A DNA stretch of 64,000 nucleotides from RI-92 sp037384645 (GTDB taxonomy: Bacteria; Pseudomonadota; Gammaproteobacteria; UBA6429; Thiohalophilaceae), in contig JARRNT010000021.1 of assembly GCA_037384645.1 (NCBI GenBank), positions 3,516-67,515 on the forward strand, written 5' to 3'. Shown here piece after piece: positions 16,917 to 25,286 of the stretch (positions within the stretch are counted from its first letter, which is position 1; every line of letters begins with the position of its first letter). The notes below the pieces were generated by a model that saw only the letters and a program-made list of their open reading frames with translations, was not told the origin of the DNA and did no database searches. A program made the translations under genes and the position numbers.

Positions 16917-18307
16917 CGTCCAATCAATCCGAAACCATGTTTGCCGACGAGCGTCGTTCAGCGGTCTCCCTGGCCAGTATTTATTCTTTCCGGATGCTCG
17001 GGCTGTTTATGATCCTGCCCGTGTTTTCCCTGTATGCCCACGGCATGAAAGGGGTCACGCCAACGATGATCGGACTGGCACTGGGGATTTACGGCCTGAC
17101 CCAGGCGATTTTGCAGATCCCGTTCGGGATGCTCTCGGACCGGATAGGCCGTAAGCCGATTATCACCCTCGGCCTGCTGATCTTCATTGTGGGCAGCATC
17201 GTGGCCGCCCTGGCGACCCACGCCCATAACATGACGGGCATTATTATCGGCCGCGCCCTGCAGGGCGGTGGCGCCGTGGGCTCGGCCGTACTGGCCCTGG
17301 CCGCGGACCTGACCCGGGAGGAACATCGGCTCAAGGTGATGGCCACCATCGGCATGACCATCGGCGTGTCCTTTGCCATTGCCATGGTGGGTGGCCCCCT
17401 GATTAACAACTGGGTTGGCCTGTCCGGGATTTTCTGGTTGACGGCCATCCTGGGCCTGACTGGTATTGTCGTCCTCCACGTCTGGGTGCCGAATCCCAAG
17501 CACTCACGTTTGCACCGCGATACAGAGGCGGTGCCGGCCCAGTTCAAGGACGTCCTGAGCGATGGCCAGTTGCTGCGCCTGGACCTGGGGATCTTCACCA
17601 TGCACCTGGTGCTCACGGCCGTGTTCGTGGCCCTGCCGGTCGCGCTGCGGGATATCGCCGGCCTGCCGGCGGATCATCACTGGTACGTCTACCTGCCGGT
17701 GATGGCTATCGGTTTCTTCACGATGGTGCCGTTCATCATCATTGCCGAAAAGAAGCGGCGCATGAAGCAGATCTTTGCCGGGGCCATCGCGTTACTGGGC
17801 CTGGCCAACCTGAGCCTGTTCGAGTTTCATCACTCGCTGACCGCCATCGTGATTGCGCTGTGGTTGTTCTTCACGGCCTTTAACCTGCTGGAAGCGAGTT
17901 TGCCTTCACTGGTGTCCAAAATGGCCCCGGCCCAGTCCAAGGGCACGGCCATGGGCGTTTATTCCAGTTCTCAGTTTCTGGGCATCTTCGTCGGCGGCTC
18001 GGTGGGGGGCTGGATGTTTCAGCACTATGGTTTCAACGGAGTCTTCCTGTTCAGTGCGGCCATGGTCGGGCTGTGGCTGGTGGCTGCGCTGACCATGCAA
18101 AGCCCGCGTTATCTCACCACCTTCCTGCTCAACGTCGGGGAAATCGACCCGGCACGGGCAAAGTCGCTGGGGATGGAACTGGCCAGGGTCCAGGGTGTGG
18201 CCGAGGCGGTGGTCATTGCCGAAGACCAGGTAGCCTACCTCAAGGTCGATAATAAGGCGCTGGATAAAGACGCCTTGCTTGCCTATTCCGCGGCAGTACC
18301 AGATTAA
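16913..18307 (+). CDS. yajR: MFS transporter with C-terminal YAM-like domain (YajR type)
   Basis: The 464-residue protein has twelve predicted membrane helices with the MFS loop motif GMLSDRIGRKPII after helix 2 and the family stretch FRMLGLFMILPVFSLYAHGM at the start. The last 65 residues form a soluble ferredoxin-like domain (PARAKSLGMELARVQGV...AEDQVAYLKVD), which is the hallmark of E. coli YajR. It is probably a proton-driven drug or metabolite exporter; the substrate is unknown. Start ATG follows CTGGGAGAGCCGCC. It is divergent from uvrA, and ssb follows, a common arrangement in gammaproteobacteria. Confidence 0.88.
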   Translation: MTSNQSETMFADERRSAVSLASIYSFRMLGLFMILPVFSLYAHGMKGVTPTMIGLALGIYGLTQAILQIPFGMLSDRIGRKPIITLGLLIFIVGSIVAALATHAHNMTGIIIGRALQGGGAVGSAVLALAADLTREEHRLKVMATIGMTIGVSFAIAMVGGPLINNWVGLSGIFWLTAILGLTGIVVLHVWVPNPKHSRLHRDTEAVPAQFKDVLSDGQLLRLDLGIFTMHLVLTAVFVALPVALRDIAGLPADHHWYVYLPVMAIGFFTMVPFIIIAEKKRRMKQIFAGAIALLGLANLSLFEFHHSLTAIVIALWLFFTAFNLLEASLPSLVSKMAPAQSKGTAMGVYSSSQFLGIFVGGSVGGWMFQHYGFNGVFLFSAAMVGLWLVAALTMQSPRYLTTFLLNVGEIDPARAKSLGMELARVQGVAEAVVIAEDQVAYLKVDNKALDKDALLAYSAAVPD

Positions 18308-18439
18308 TCATATTTTACAATTTTGTGCCTTGCAGTGCCGGCAGGCTGGCCGTACCCTGTATGGCCAGGCCGCTGACGGCGGCCACAGTTAATTTTATTT
18401 TTCAAGAACATCGCTTAAGCATTTGAATTTGGAGGGTGT

Positions 18440-18880
18440 ATGGCAAGAGGGGTCAATAAAGTCATTTTGATTGGCAATTTGGGACGGGATCCGGAAGTGC
18501 GTTATATGCCCAATGGCCAGGCGGTCGCGAACGTCGCCATTGCTACCTCCGAATCCTGGAAAGACAAAAACACCGGTGAACAGCAGGAGCGTACGGAATG
18601 GCACCGCGTGGTGTTTTTCCGGCGCCTGGCCGAGATTGCCGGGGAATACCTGAAGAAGGGCTCCAAGGTCTATATCGAAGGCAAGCTGCAGACCCGCAAA
18701 TGGCAGGATAACCAGGGCCAGGATCGCTACACGACCGAGATCGTGGCCAACGAAATGCAGATGCTGGATTCCCGGGGCGGCAGTAATAATAATTACAGCA
18801 GTGCGCCGGCTGACATGGACATGGGCAATGAACCGCAGATGGCGGCCGCCGGCGATTTTGACGACGACATCCCGTTCTAA
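18440..18880 (+). CDS. ssb: Single-stranded DNA-binding protein
   Basis: The 146-residue protein begins MARGVNKVILIGNLGRDPE and contains the OB fold to about residue 110. A short Gly/Asn/Met-rich linker leads to the acidic C-terminal tip DDDIPF, which recruits partner proteins. It coats single-stranded DNA in replication and repair. The linker is shorter than in E. coli (178 residues). TTTGGAGGGTGT precedes the ATG. Confidence 0.98.
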   Translation: MARGVNKVILIGNLGRDPEVRYMPNGQAVANVAIATSESWKDKNTGEQQERTEWHRVVFFRRLAEIAGEYLKKGSKVYIEGKLQTRKWQDNQGQDRYTTEIVANEMQMLDSRGGSNNNYSSAPADMDMGNEPQMAAAGDFDDDIPF

Positions 18881-18889
18881 TTGATATCG

Positions 18890-18922
18890 GCCCGGCACTC
18901 TGCATAGCAGCAGGTGTCGGGC
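18890..18922 (+). terminator. Hairpin after ssb
   Basis: GCCCGGCAC (18890-18898) pairs with GTGTCGGGC (18914-18922), with one wobble and an inner CTGC/GCAG stem. It starts ten bases after the ssb stop. The following sequence is only modestly T-rich (TTGTTTTA from 18930), so termination is likely but may be imperfect. Confidence 0.5.
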
Positions 18923-19120
18923 AGGTACTTGTTTTACCTCACTTATTTCTTTCCCTCCAGATCCTCCCCCGCCGTAAGCTGATAAAAATACATAATTTCG
19001 ATTGTCAGAATCGATTTTATGATATTTACTTTTAAAGGGTTTGACTCTATCTATGCGCCTAAGATGGTCGGCCAGGTTTGCCGATATAGTTATCGTTAGC
19101 ACTGTGTGGAGTGATTGCTT

Positions 19121-19363
19121 ATGCCGAAAAAGAGTAAAGCTGCTCTGTCGAAAGAGGCACAAACTCAGGTCAGGAAACGTACCAATGAAATGTTGGACGA
19201 CGAGATCCTTGACGGTGATGAAGCCGAGTTCGATGAATCAGGTGTGCTTGCCAAAAGCGCGGGTAGCGTGGACCACAAGATGGCCATGCGTCGTCGATTG
19301 GAGAATTATCTGGAAGAACGTCGTCTGCAAAAAGAGCTGGGCGACGATTTTGACTCTATCTAA
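19121..19363 (+). CDS. Small acidic protein resembling the PA3496 family
   Basis: The 80-residue protein has a Lys-rich start (MPKKSKAALSKEAQ), an acidic middle (DDEILDGDEAEFDES) and a C-terminal helix RRRLENYLEERRLQKELGDDF. That helix pattern (RR-LE-YLE-R-L-KEL-DDF) is typical of small gammaproteobacterial proteins called PA3496-like, said to be linked to envelope integrity; the function is not settled. ATG at 19121 has GGAG nine bases upstream; a TTG two codons earlier is possible. Confidence 0.65.
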   Translation: MPKKSKAALSKEAQTQVRKRTNEMLDDEILDGDEAEFDESGVLAKSAGSVDHKMAMRRRLENYLEERRLQKELGDDFDSI

Positions 19364-19375
19364 ATCCTGGCGCGT

Positions 19376-20242
19376 TCAGACTGCCTGAACGGTCTGAACG
19401 CGCGTTTCCTCAAAAAATTTCAAGGCGTGTCTAATCGTGGCGGTTTTTTCCGTCTCTCTTGAATAGGCGGCAAAGGCACCGCGTTTGATTTCAGGGGCAG
19501 TCTTGACCCGGAACAGTTTCTTCTTGCGTAACTCCTCACGCACCATGGGTTCACCCAGGTAGGCACTGCCGCCATGACTTAACATCAGGTCCTTGGCCAT
19601 GCGCCCAAGTGCCAGGCGCATGTGTGCCGCAGGCATGCCGGCAAAGTGCTGGGCGTGCGCATTGGCAAAGGATGTGCCCCAGTCCACCAGCATGTAATTT
19701 GAAGAGAGTGCCTGTTCGACCGTCAGGTCGGCTTCACTACTGACCAGAATGAGCGGGATCTGCATGATCTCCACGATTTCGACGTCTTCGGTCTGCGGGT
19801 AGTCGAAGCAAAAGGCCAGGTCCATTGTGCTTTCCCTGACCCGCCTCAGCAGCATCGAGGTATCGTTGATCTCGGCATGCAGGATAAGGTCGGGCAGAGT
19901 TTCCTGCATATAATCTATCCAGGACTTCAGTGTCAGGTCCCACAGGCTGGGCATGCTGCCGATGGTAAAAGGAATCTGAGAAGTGTCGTTTGTCCCGATC
20001 TCCTGCTTGGCCCGGTACCAGGTAGTGAGGATATTGTCCGCGTACTGGAGCAGGCGCTGGCCGGCCGCTGTAAGCTGGATATTGTTGCGTTGCCGGGTAA
20101 ACAGCGGTACCCCGACTTCCTGTTCCAGCATCCGGATGCGGGCAGAAACGGCAGACTGGCTCAGGTAAAGGTTCTCAGCAGCCTGCCCGAAATGGCGAGT
20201 GCGATTGACCTCGATAAAGGTTTTGAGAGCGTCAACATCCAC
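19376..20242 (-). CDS. LysR-family transcriptional regulator
   Basis: The 288-residue protein begins with a winged helix-turn-helix (residues 1-60; RHFGQAAENLYLSQSAVSAR is the recognition region) followed by a periplasmic-binding-protein-like effector domain. It resembles the HdfR-like branch. The effector is unknown. It is divergent from the ATP-grasp operon beginning near 20516, and the 270-base intergenic region includes a TGACCGGTCA palindrome (20388-20397), so control of that operon is plausible but unproven. Confidence 0.9.
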   Translation of the reverse strand: MDVDALKTFIEVNRTRHFGQAAENLYLSQSAVSARIRMLEQEVGVPLFTRQRNNIQLTAAGQRLLQYADNILTTWYRAKQEIGTNDTSQIPFTIGSMPSLWDLTLKSWIDYMQETLPDLILHAEINDTSMLLRRVRESTMDLAFCFDYPQTEDVEIVEIMQIPLILVSSEADLTVEQALSSNYMLVDWGTSFANAHAQHFAGMPAAHMRLALGRMAKDLMLSHGGSAYLGEPMVREELRKKKLFRVKTAPEIKRGAFAAYSRETEKTATIRHALKFFEETRVQTVQAV

Positions 20243-20449
20243 TGGTCGGGACTCCTAAGCATTTGTTTCCCCGGGGTATATATAGAACTTGCGGAAGGGA
20301 CGCAAGGGACTATACATGATTTTGCTCAAGTTCATCTGAAATTTTTATCGAACCCGGTTGATCCCGGGGAGCACAGGCGTGACGCTATGACCGGTCACTG
20401 GTGCTAGCCCGTAGCCGACAGACCGGTATGAAATAAACTGATACGGGCT

Positions 20450-20477
20450 TTGACATTTACGTTGATTGAACTATTAC
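20450..20477 (+). promoter_or_regulatory. Predicted sigma-70 promoter of the ATP-grasp operon
   Basis: A consensus -35 TTGACA at 20450-20455 is followed after 16 bases by TATTAC at 20472-20477. The predicted transcript would start about 30 bases before the short leader ORF. The -10 element matches only four of six consensus bases. Confidence 0.5.
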
Positions 20478-20515
20478 ATGCACACCCGTTCCAACGGTGC
20501 CCGGAGGTATCCTGA

Positions 20516-20539
20516 ATGTTTTATTGCACGTCACCATGA
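20516..20539 (+). CDS. Seven-codon leader ORF overlapping the GNAT-C39 gene
   Basis: An ATG at 20516 stands eight bases after a perfect GGAGG and encodes MFYCTSP before TGA at 20537-20539. That stop overlaps the in-frame ATG of the next gene as ATGA, and the next gene has no ribosome-binding site of its own near that ATG. The arrangement suggests that the large gene is translated by coupling to this leader. The alternative is that the large gene starts at the GTG at 20497 or the TTG at 20524. Confidence 0.4.
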   Translation: MFYCTSP

Positions 20540-21639
20540 TCCGCATCGCCACGCTCGGCGATCTCGATGCCCTGCTCGCAATTGAACAGCGCGCCTTCGA
20601 GCTGGATCGCTTTTCCCGTCGCACCTTTCGTTACCTGTTAAGCAAGGCCAACGCGGTGACCCTGCTTGCCGATGAAAATGGCAAGGTCGCCGGCTATGGC
20701 ATGTTGCTGTTCAATACGGGGACGTCACTGGCCCGGCTGTACTCACTGGCCGTTGCGCCAGACTGGCAGGGTAAGGGGATTGGGCGCGCACTCATACGTG
20801 CTACGGAGGAACATGCCATTGCGCATGGTTGTGTTTCAATCCGGCTGGAAGTCCGTGCCGACGGCGCGCGCGCCCGGGCCCTTTACGAAAGCCAGGGCTA
20901 TCGCCCGATCGGCAAGGTCGATGACTATTACGAGGATGGGATGCAGGCAATCCGTTACGAAAAACGCCTGATGCCTCAGCTCAAACCGGCGCTGGCCAAG
21001 GTCCCATTTTACGAGCAGACCCTGGAATTTACCTGTGGACCGTCGGCCCTGATGATGGCCATGCATTCGCTGGTGCCGGCGATCAAGTGTAACCGCGAAC
21101 TGGAACTGCGCTTATGGCGCGAATCCACCACGATCTTCATGACCTCGGGGCACGGTGGCTGTGGACCCTACGGCCTGGCCCTGGCGGCATACCATCGTGG
21201 TTTTGATGTAGAAATCTATGTCAGCGACAAGGGGCCCATGTTCATCGATTCCGTCCGCAGCGAGGAAAAGAAGGAAGTCATGCGTCTGGTCCAGCAGGAC
21301 TTTTTAAAGGAACTGAAAAAACTGCCGGTAAAAATTCGCCAGGGCCGCCTGAACGTGCAACACCTGGAAGAGAAACTTAACCAGGGCGGGATCCCGCTGG
21401 TACTGATCAGTTCCTACCGGATATACCATGAAAAAGCACCACACTGGGTGGTGGTCACCGGTTTTGATGAAAAATATATCTACGTACATGATCCCTTTGT
21501 CGATACAGAGGCGGGCAAGACGGCGACGGATTGTATGAACATGCCCATCGCCAAACGGGATTTCGAATTGATGGCACGCTACGGCAAGGCGGGCCAAAAG
21601 GCGGCGATCATCGTCAGACAGCGCAGGCTGGAGGCTTAA
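20536..21639 (+). CDS. GNAT acetyltransferase fused to peptidase C39-like domain
   Basis: The 367-residue protein joins two enzymes. Residues 1-145 are a GNAT domain with the acetyl-CoA loop QGKGIGRAL at 78-86. Residues 150-367 are a C39-like papain-fold domain with catalytic Cys167 (FTCGPSALM), His303 (PHWVVVTG) and Asp319 (HDP). Such fusions occur beside ATP-grasp ligases, where they are thought to act on short peptides. ATG at 20536 overlaps the leader stop. The next gene starts directly after its TAA, so the operon continues. Confidence 0.85.
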   Translation: MIRIATLGDLDALLAIEQRAFELDRFSRRTFRYLLSKANAVTLLADENGKVAGYGMLLFNTGTSLARLYSLAVAPDWQGKGIGRALIRATEEHAIAHGCVSIRLEVRADGARARALYESQGYRPIGKVDDYYEDGMQAIRYEKRLMPQLKPALAKVPFYEQTLEFTCGPSALMMAMHSLVPAIKCNRELELRLWRESTTIFMTSGHGGCGPYGLALAAYHRGFDVEIYVSDKGPMFIDSVRSEEKKEVMRLVQQDFLKELKKLPVKIRQGRLNVQHLEEKLNQGGIPLVLISSYRIYHEKAPHWVVVTGFDEKYIYVHDPFVDTEAGKTATDCMNMPIAKRDFELMARYGKAGQKAAIIVRQRRLEA

Positions 21640-23109
21640 GTGAACATTTTGCTGGTGGTTGAAAAAACCAGGGACTGGAAGACCGAGTTTCCCGAAGCGA
21701 CAGTGGTAACAGCCAAAGAATACATCAAGGGAAATGAACTGGTGAGCAAGCGTGGCCTGCGGGTTATTAATTTGTGCCGCAGCTACAGTTATCTTAGTAT
21801 CGGCTATTACGTCTCCCTGTTGGCGGAGGCGCGCAGCCAGAAAGCACTGCCATCGGTGCAGACGCTGACGGACCTCAGCCGGAAATCTATCTATAGCCTG
21901 GAAGTCGATGACATCCATGCTGAAATTGACAAGGCGATACGCAAACATCATGTGGCGGAAGATTCGACCGTCATCGAACTGGATATTATTTTTGGTTTGT
22001 GTGAACCGCCAGAGCTCAAGGACCTGGCACATTCAATTTTCGAAATCTTTCCCTGCCCGATCCTGCGGGTGGAATTTCGCAGAACCAACCAGTGGCAGAT
22101 ACGCAGTATTCGGGCACAATACCTGCACAATATGCAGGCAGAGCAGCTGGCATCATTCAGTGGTTTTCTTCAGAGTTATATCGGTCGGCGCTGGCGCAAA
22201 CCACGGACACGCTGGATCTCAAAGTATGATCTGGCCGTCTTGTATAATCCGAAAGAAAAGCTCGCACCGTCCAACAAGGGGGCGTTGAATAAATTCATTT
22301 CAGTGGGCAAGAAGCTGGGAATTGAGGTTGACCTGATCGAAAAGAAGGATCTCGGCAGCCTGGCAGAATACGATGGTCTGTTTATACGCGAAACCACATC
22401 GATCGAACATCATACCTATACATTTGCCAAAAAGGCCGAGGCAGAGGGTATGATTGTAATTGACGACCCGGCCTCAATTGTCAAATGCACCAACAAGGTT
22501 TACCTGAGCGAACTGCTGGCCAATCAGCGTATCTCCATTCCGCATAGCATAATCCTGACCGAGAAGGACTTTAAATCGGCGAAACATGGCCTGCAATATC
22601 CCGTTGTACTGAAAATCCCGGATGGATCGTTTTCACGGGGTATTTACAAGGCTGAGAACCTTGACCAGGCACAGGAGTATGCCAAGATTCTATTTAAGGA
22701 GTCTGACATTATCCTGATACAGGAATATATGTATACCGAGTTTGACTGGCGAATCGGTGTGCTTGCCCGGCAACCACTTTTTGCATGCCAATATTTTATG
22801 AGTAAGGCACACTGGCAGATCGTCAAGCATGAAAGTAATGGTAAAGCGATCGAAGGAGGCTATAAATGCTGGCGGCTGGAAGATGTGGATCCAAAAATTA
22901 TCAGTATTGCACTCAAGGCTGCAGCTGCGATTGGTGATGGGCTGTATGGAGTGGACCTCAAGCAGAATGACAAGGGCATCTTCGTGATGGAAGTAAATGA
23001 CAATCCCAATATTGAAACCGGTGTTGAGGATGCGGTACTGGGCGACGAATTATACAGTCGCATCCTCGCAGAGTTTATTCGTCGTTGGGAAAAACGCAGA
23101 TCGCCATGA
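21640..23109 (+). CDS. RimK-like ATP-grasp ligase with RLAN N-terminal domain
   Basis: The 489-residue protein has an N-terminal domain of about 220 residues (MNILLVVEKTRDWKTEFPEA...NLCRSYSYLSIGYYVSLLAEA) typical of the RimK-like ATP-grasp N-terminal family, followed by an ATP-grasp domain. ATP and metal residues are visible in VVLKIPDGSFSRGIYKAE, QEYMYTEFDWRIG and FVMEVNDNPNIETG. It should join a carboxylate to an amine with ATP; the substrate is unknown. GTG start at 21640 follows the upstream stop without a gap, and the TGA overlaps the next ATG. Confidence 0.85.
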   Translation: MNILLVVEKTRDWKTEFPEATVVTAKEYIKGNELVSKRGLRVINLCRSYSYLSIGYYVSLLAEARSQKALPSVQTLTDLSRKSIYSLEVDDIHAEIDKAIRKHHVAEDSTVIELDIIFGLCEPPELKDLAHSIFEIFPCPILRVEFRRTNQWQIRSIRAQYLHNMQAEQLASFSGFLQSYIGRRWRKPRTRWISKYDLAVLYNPKEKLAPSNKGALNKFISVGKKLGIEVDLIEKKDLGSLAEYDGLFIRETTSIEHHTYTFAKKAEAEGMIVIDDPASIVKCTNKVYLSELLANQRISIPHSIILTEKDFKSAKHGLQYPVVLKIPDGSFSRGIYKAENLDQAQEYAKILFKESDIILIQEYMYTEFDWRIGVLARQPLFACQYFMSKAHWQIVKHESNGKAIEGGYKCWRLEDVDPKIISIALKAAAAIGDGLYGVDLKQNDKGIFVMEVNDNPNIETGVEDAVLGDELYSRILAEFIRRWEKRRSP

Positions 23110-23912
23110 GCCAGGACACCACGCGGACCCTGTTCCCTACGCCTGGCCAGATCCTCAAGTGCCGGGCGATGTATCTCGGCCAGCGTATCGATGTAAAGCA
23201 GTTCCGTTATACCCAGTATCTGGCGGCCAACCCGCTTGCGATCAATTACGGCCACGAAGGTATCGTGGTGCTGTTCCGTTATGGTGTTGCCGTGATGTAC
23301 GGTTTGACTGCGCTGGAAGAGAACCGGCTTCAGCAGGAACTGGCGCCCTATATACGCGATCCGCTGGCAGCCATCGAGGAGGAATCGCTGGATATCCGGC
23401 TCGATCAGGAAACAGACGGTTTCGTGGAGGGAAAATTATGCCTCAGTGACATGTCCGTACAGCGCCTGCAGCTGGTTGCCGGGATCCTGGCCAAGAGTGT
23501 GGTGCTGGCATATTACGAGAAAACCGTGGGTAAAACATTTGACCATGTGGAGCCACTGGCGGAACAACTCAGGCATAAGGGCCGTGGCGGTACAGGTAAC
23601 AAGGTACTTTTGCAGCGGATTGGTGAAATCATGGCGATCCAGAGCAAGATGGTAGGCCGGGTGGAAGTCAGCGACAAACCGGAGCTGCTGTGGGAATATC
23701 CCATGCTGGAGCGCCTGTATCAGCGCATGGAGGATGAATATGAAATCAAGGAGCGACATGTCGCCCTTGAGCGTAAACTGCAAGTGATATCCCGGGCCAC
23801 GGAAACCATACTCGACCTGCTGCAATATAATCGCTCGCATCGGGTTGAGTGGTATATTGTTATCCTGATTCTGATCGAGATAGTCATTACCCTGGCAGAA
23901 AAGCTGGGATAA
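23106..23912 (+). CDS. RMD1/YagE (DUF155) family membrane-anchored protein
   Basis: The 268-residue protein is mostly soluble, with a helical region (residues 180-245) and one C-terminal hydrophobic segment (WYIVILILIEIVITLAEKLG) that probably anchors it. The fold pattern (GHEGIVVLFRYGVAVMYGLT; LEYYEKT-like helix) fits the DUF155 family, whose yeast member Rmd1 acts in meiosis and whose bacterial role is unknown. ATG at 23106 overlaps the upstream TGA by four bases; an in-frame start at 23085 would overlap more. It is the least explained member of this operon. Confidence 0.78.
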   Translation: MSQDTTRTLFPTPGQILKCRAMYLGQRIDVKQFRYTQYLAANPLAINYGHEGIVVLFRYGVAVMYGLTALEENRLQQELAPYIRDPLAAIEEESLDIRLDQETDGFVEGKLCLSDMSVQRLQLVAGILAKSVVLAYYEKTVGKTFDHVEPLAEQLRHKGRGGTGNKVLLQRIGEIMAIQSKMVGRVEVSDKPELLWEYPMLERLYQRMEDEYEIKERHVALERKLQVISRATETILDLLQYNRSHRVEWYIVILILIEIVITLAEKLG

Positions 23913-23923
23913 GGAACCCGTCA

Positions 23924-24382
23924 GTGGTTGAACGCAAAATACTTGGCTGGCGTGAGTGGGTGGCCATGCCTGAACTGGGTATCGAGCTGATCAAGGCCAA
24001 GGTCGATACCGGTGCCCGCACCTCGTCCCTGCATGCCTTCAGTGTGGAGGAATTCAGCCGGCAGGATCAGCGCTATGTCCGTTTTGGCATTCATCCATTC
24101 CAGAAGCGCATTGATGTCGAAATCTACTGCGAGGCGATTGTTCGCGATCAACGCCAGGTCACCGATTCAGGTGGACATAGCGAATTGCGTTACGTGATCG
24201 AGAGCACGGTCAGGCTGGGAGAGATGTCCTGGCCTATCGAGATCACACTAACCAACCGTGACAGTATGGGTTTTCGTATGCTGCTCGGACGCACGGCGAT
24301 ACGCGGTCTTTACCTGGTGGATCCGGGCGCATCGTATTTACAGTCGCTTGCAGGCAAGCAAAAAAGGAAAACGATTAAATGA
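23924..24382 (+). CDS. Retropepsin-like ATP-dependent zinc protease (RimB/DUF785 family)
   Basis: The 152-residue protein carries the aspartic-protease-like motif VDTGARTSS, with Asp28-Thr29-Gly30, and a late LLGRTAIRG block, as in the family often placed next to rimK (called RimB in pseudomonads). Homologues have been proposed to trim glutamate tails. GTG at 23924 was chosen because AAGGA lies eight bases upstream; the longer frame from 23849 would lie inside the previous gene. Its TGA overlaps the rimK ATG by four bases. Confidence 0.85.
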   Translation: MVERKILGWREWVAMPELGIELIKAKVDTGARTSSLHAFSVEEFSRQDQRYVRFGIHPFQKRIDVEIYCEAIVRDQRQVTDSGGHSELRYVIESTVRLGEMSWPIEITLTNRDSMGFRMLLGRTAIRGLYLVDPGASYLQSLAGKQKRKTIK

Positions 24383-25284
24383 AGATTTTGATCCTGTCGC
24401 GCAATCCCCGGCTCTATTCGACCCGGCGTCTGGTCGAAGCAGCGAAGGGGCGCGGGCATAGTGTCCGGGTGGTAGATACACTCCATTGCTACATGAACAT
24501 CAGTTCTCACGAACCCAGTGTACACTTCAAGGGCGAGCAGCTGGAGGATTACGATGCAGTGATCCCGAGAATTGGCGCGTCCATTACCTTCTACGGGACC
24601 GCGGTGTTGCGCCAGTTTGAAATGATGGGGATGTACTGTCTGAATGAATCAGTTGCCATTACCCGGGCTCGCGACAAGCTGCGTTCCCTGCAGTTACTGT
24701 CGCGCAAGGGCGTCGGCCTGCCGGTCACGGGGTTTGCCCATTCGCCCGATGATATTCATGACGTGATTCGGATCGTTGGCGGTGCACCGCTGGTCATCAA
24801 GTTACTCGAGGGGACCCAGGGTATCGGCGTCGTCCTGGCGGAAACCCAGAAAGCCGCGGAAAGCGTGATCGAGGCCTTTATGGGACTCAATGCCAACATC
24901 ATGGTGCAGGAATTTATCAAGGAAGCCGGTGGCAGCGACATCCGCTGTTTCGTTGTGGGGGGCAAGGTCATTGCCGCCATGCGGCGTACTGCCAAGGAAG
25001 GTGAGTTTCGTTCCAACCTGCACAGGGGCGGGAGCGCCGAGATTGTCAAGCTGACTCCCGAGGAACGCTCCACGGCAGCCCGTGCCGCCAAGATCGTGGG
25101 CCTGAACGTGGCCGGCGTGGATATACTGCGGTCCAATCACGGCCCGGTGGTGATGGAGGTGAATTCCTCGCCGGGCCTGGAAGGTATCGAGGGAGTAACC
25201 GGCAAGGACGTCGCCGGGATGATTATCGACTTCATCGAAAAGAACGCCAGGCCGTACAGCACACGCACGCGTGGCAAAGGCTAG
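24379..25284 (+). CDS. rimK: RimK-family L-glutamate ligase
   Basis: The 301-residue ATP-grasp protein has the length of E. coli RimK (300), which adds glutamates to the C-terminus of ribosomal protein S6. The glycine-rich ATP loop LLEGTQGIGVVLAET, the nucleotide-binding QEFIKEAGGSDIRCFVVG and the metal-binding VMEVNSSPGLEGIEG are intact. In this operon it accompanies a second ligase and two peptidases, so S6 may not be its only target. It overlaps the protease gene by four bases. Confidence 0.92.
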   Translation: MKILILSRNPRLYSTRRLVEAAKGRGHSVRVVDTLHCYMNISSHEPSVHFKGEQLEDYDAVIPRIGASITFYGTAVLRQFEMMGMYCLNESVAITRARDKLRSLQLLSRKGVGLPVTGFAHSPDDIHDVIRIVGGAPLVIKLLEGTQGIGVVLAETQKAAESVIEAFMGLNANIMVQEFIKEAGGSDIRCFVVGGKVIAAMRRTAKEGEFRSNLHRGGSAEIVKLTPEERSTAARAAKIVGLNVAGVDILRSNHGPVVMEVNSSPGLEGIEGVTGKDVAGMIIDFIEKNARPYSTRTRGKG

Positions 25285-25286
25285 GC

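Noticed and set aside
18341..18371. CTGGCC/GGCCAG hairpin after the YajR-type gene, considered as a terminator
   Set aside because: Stem of only six pairs with an eleven-base loop and no T run; too weak to annotate.
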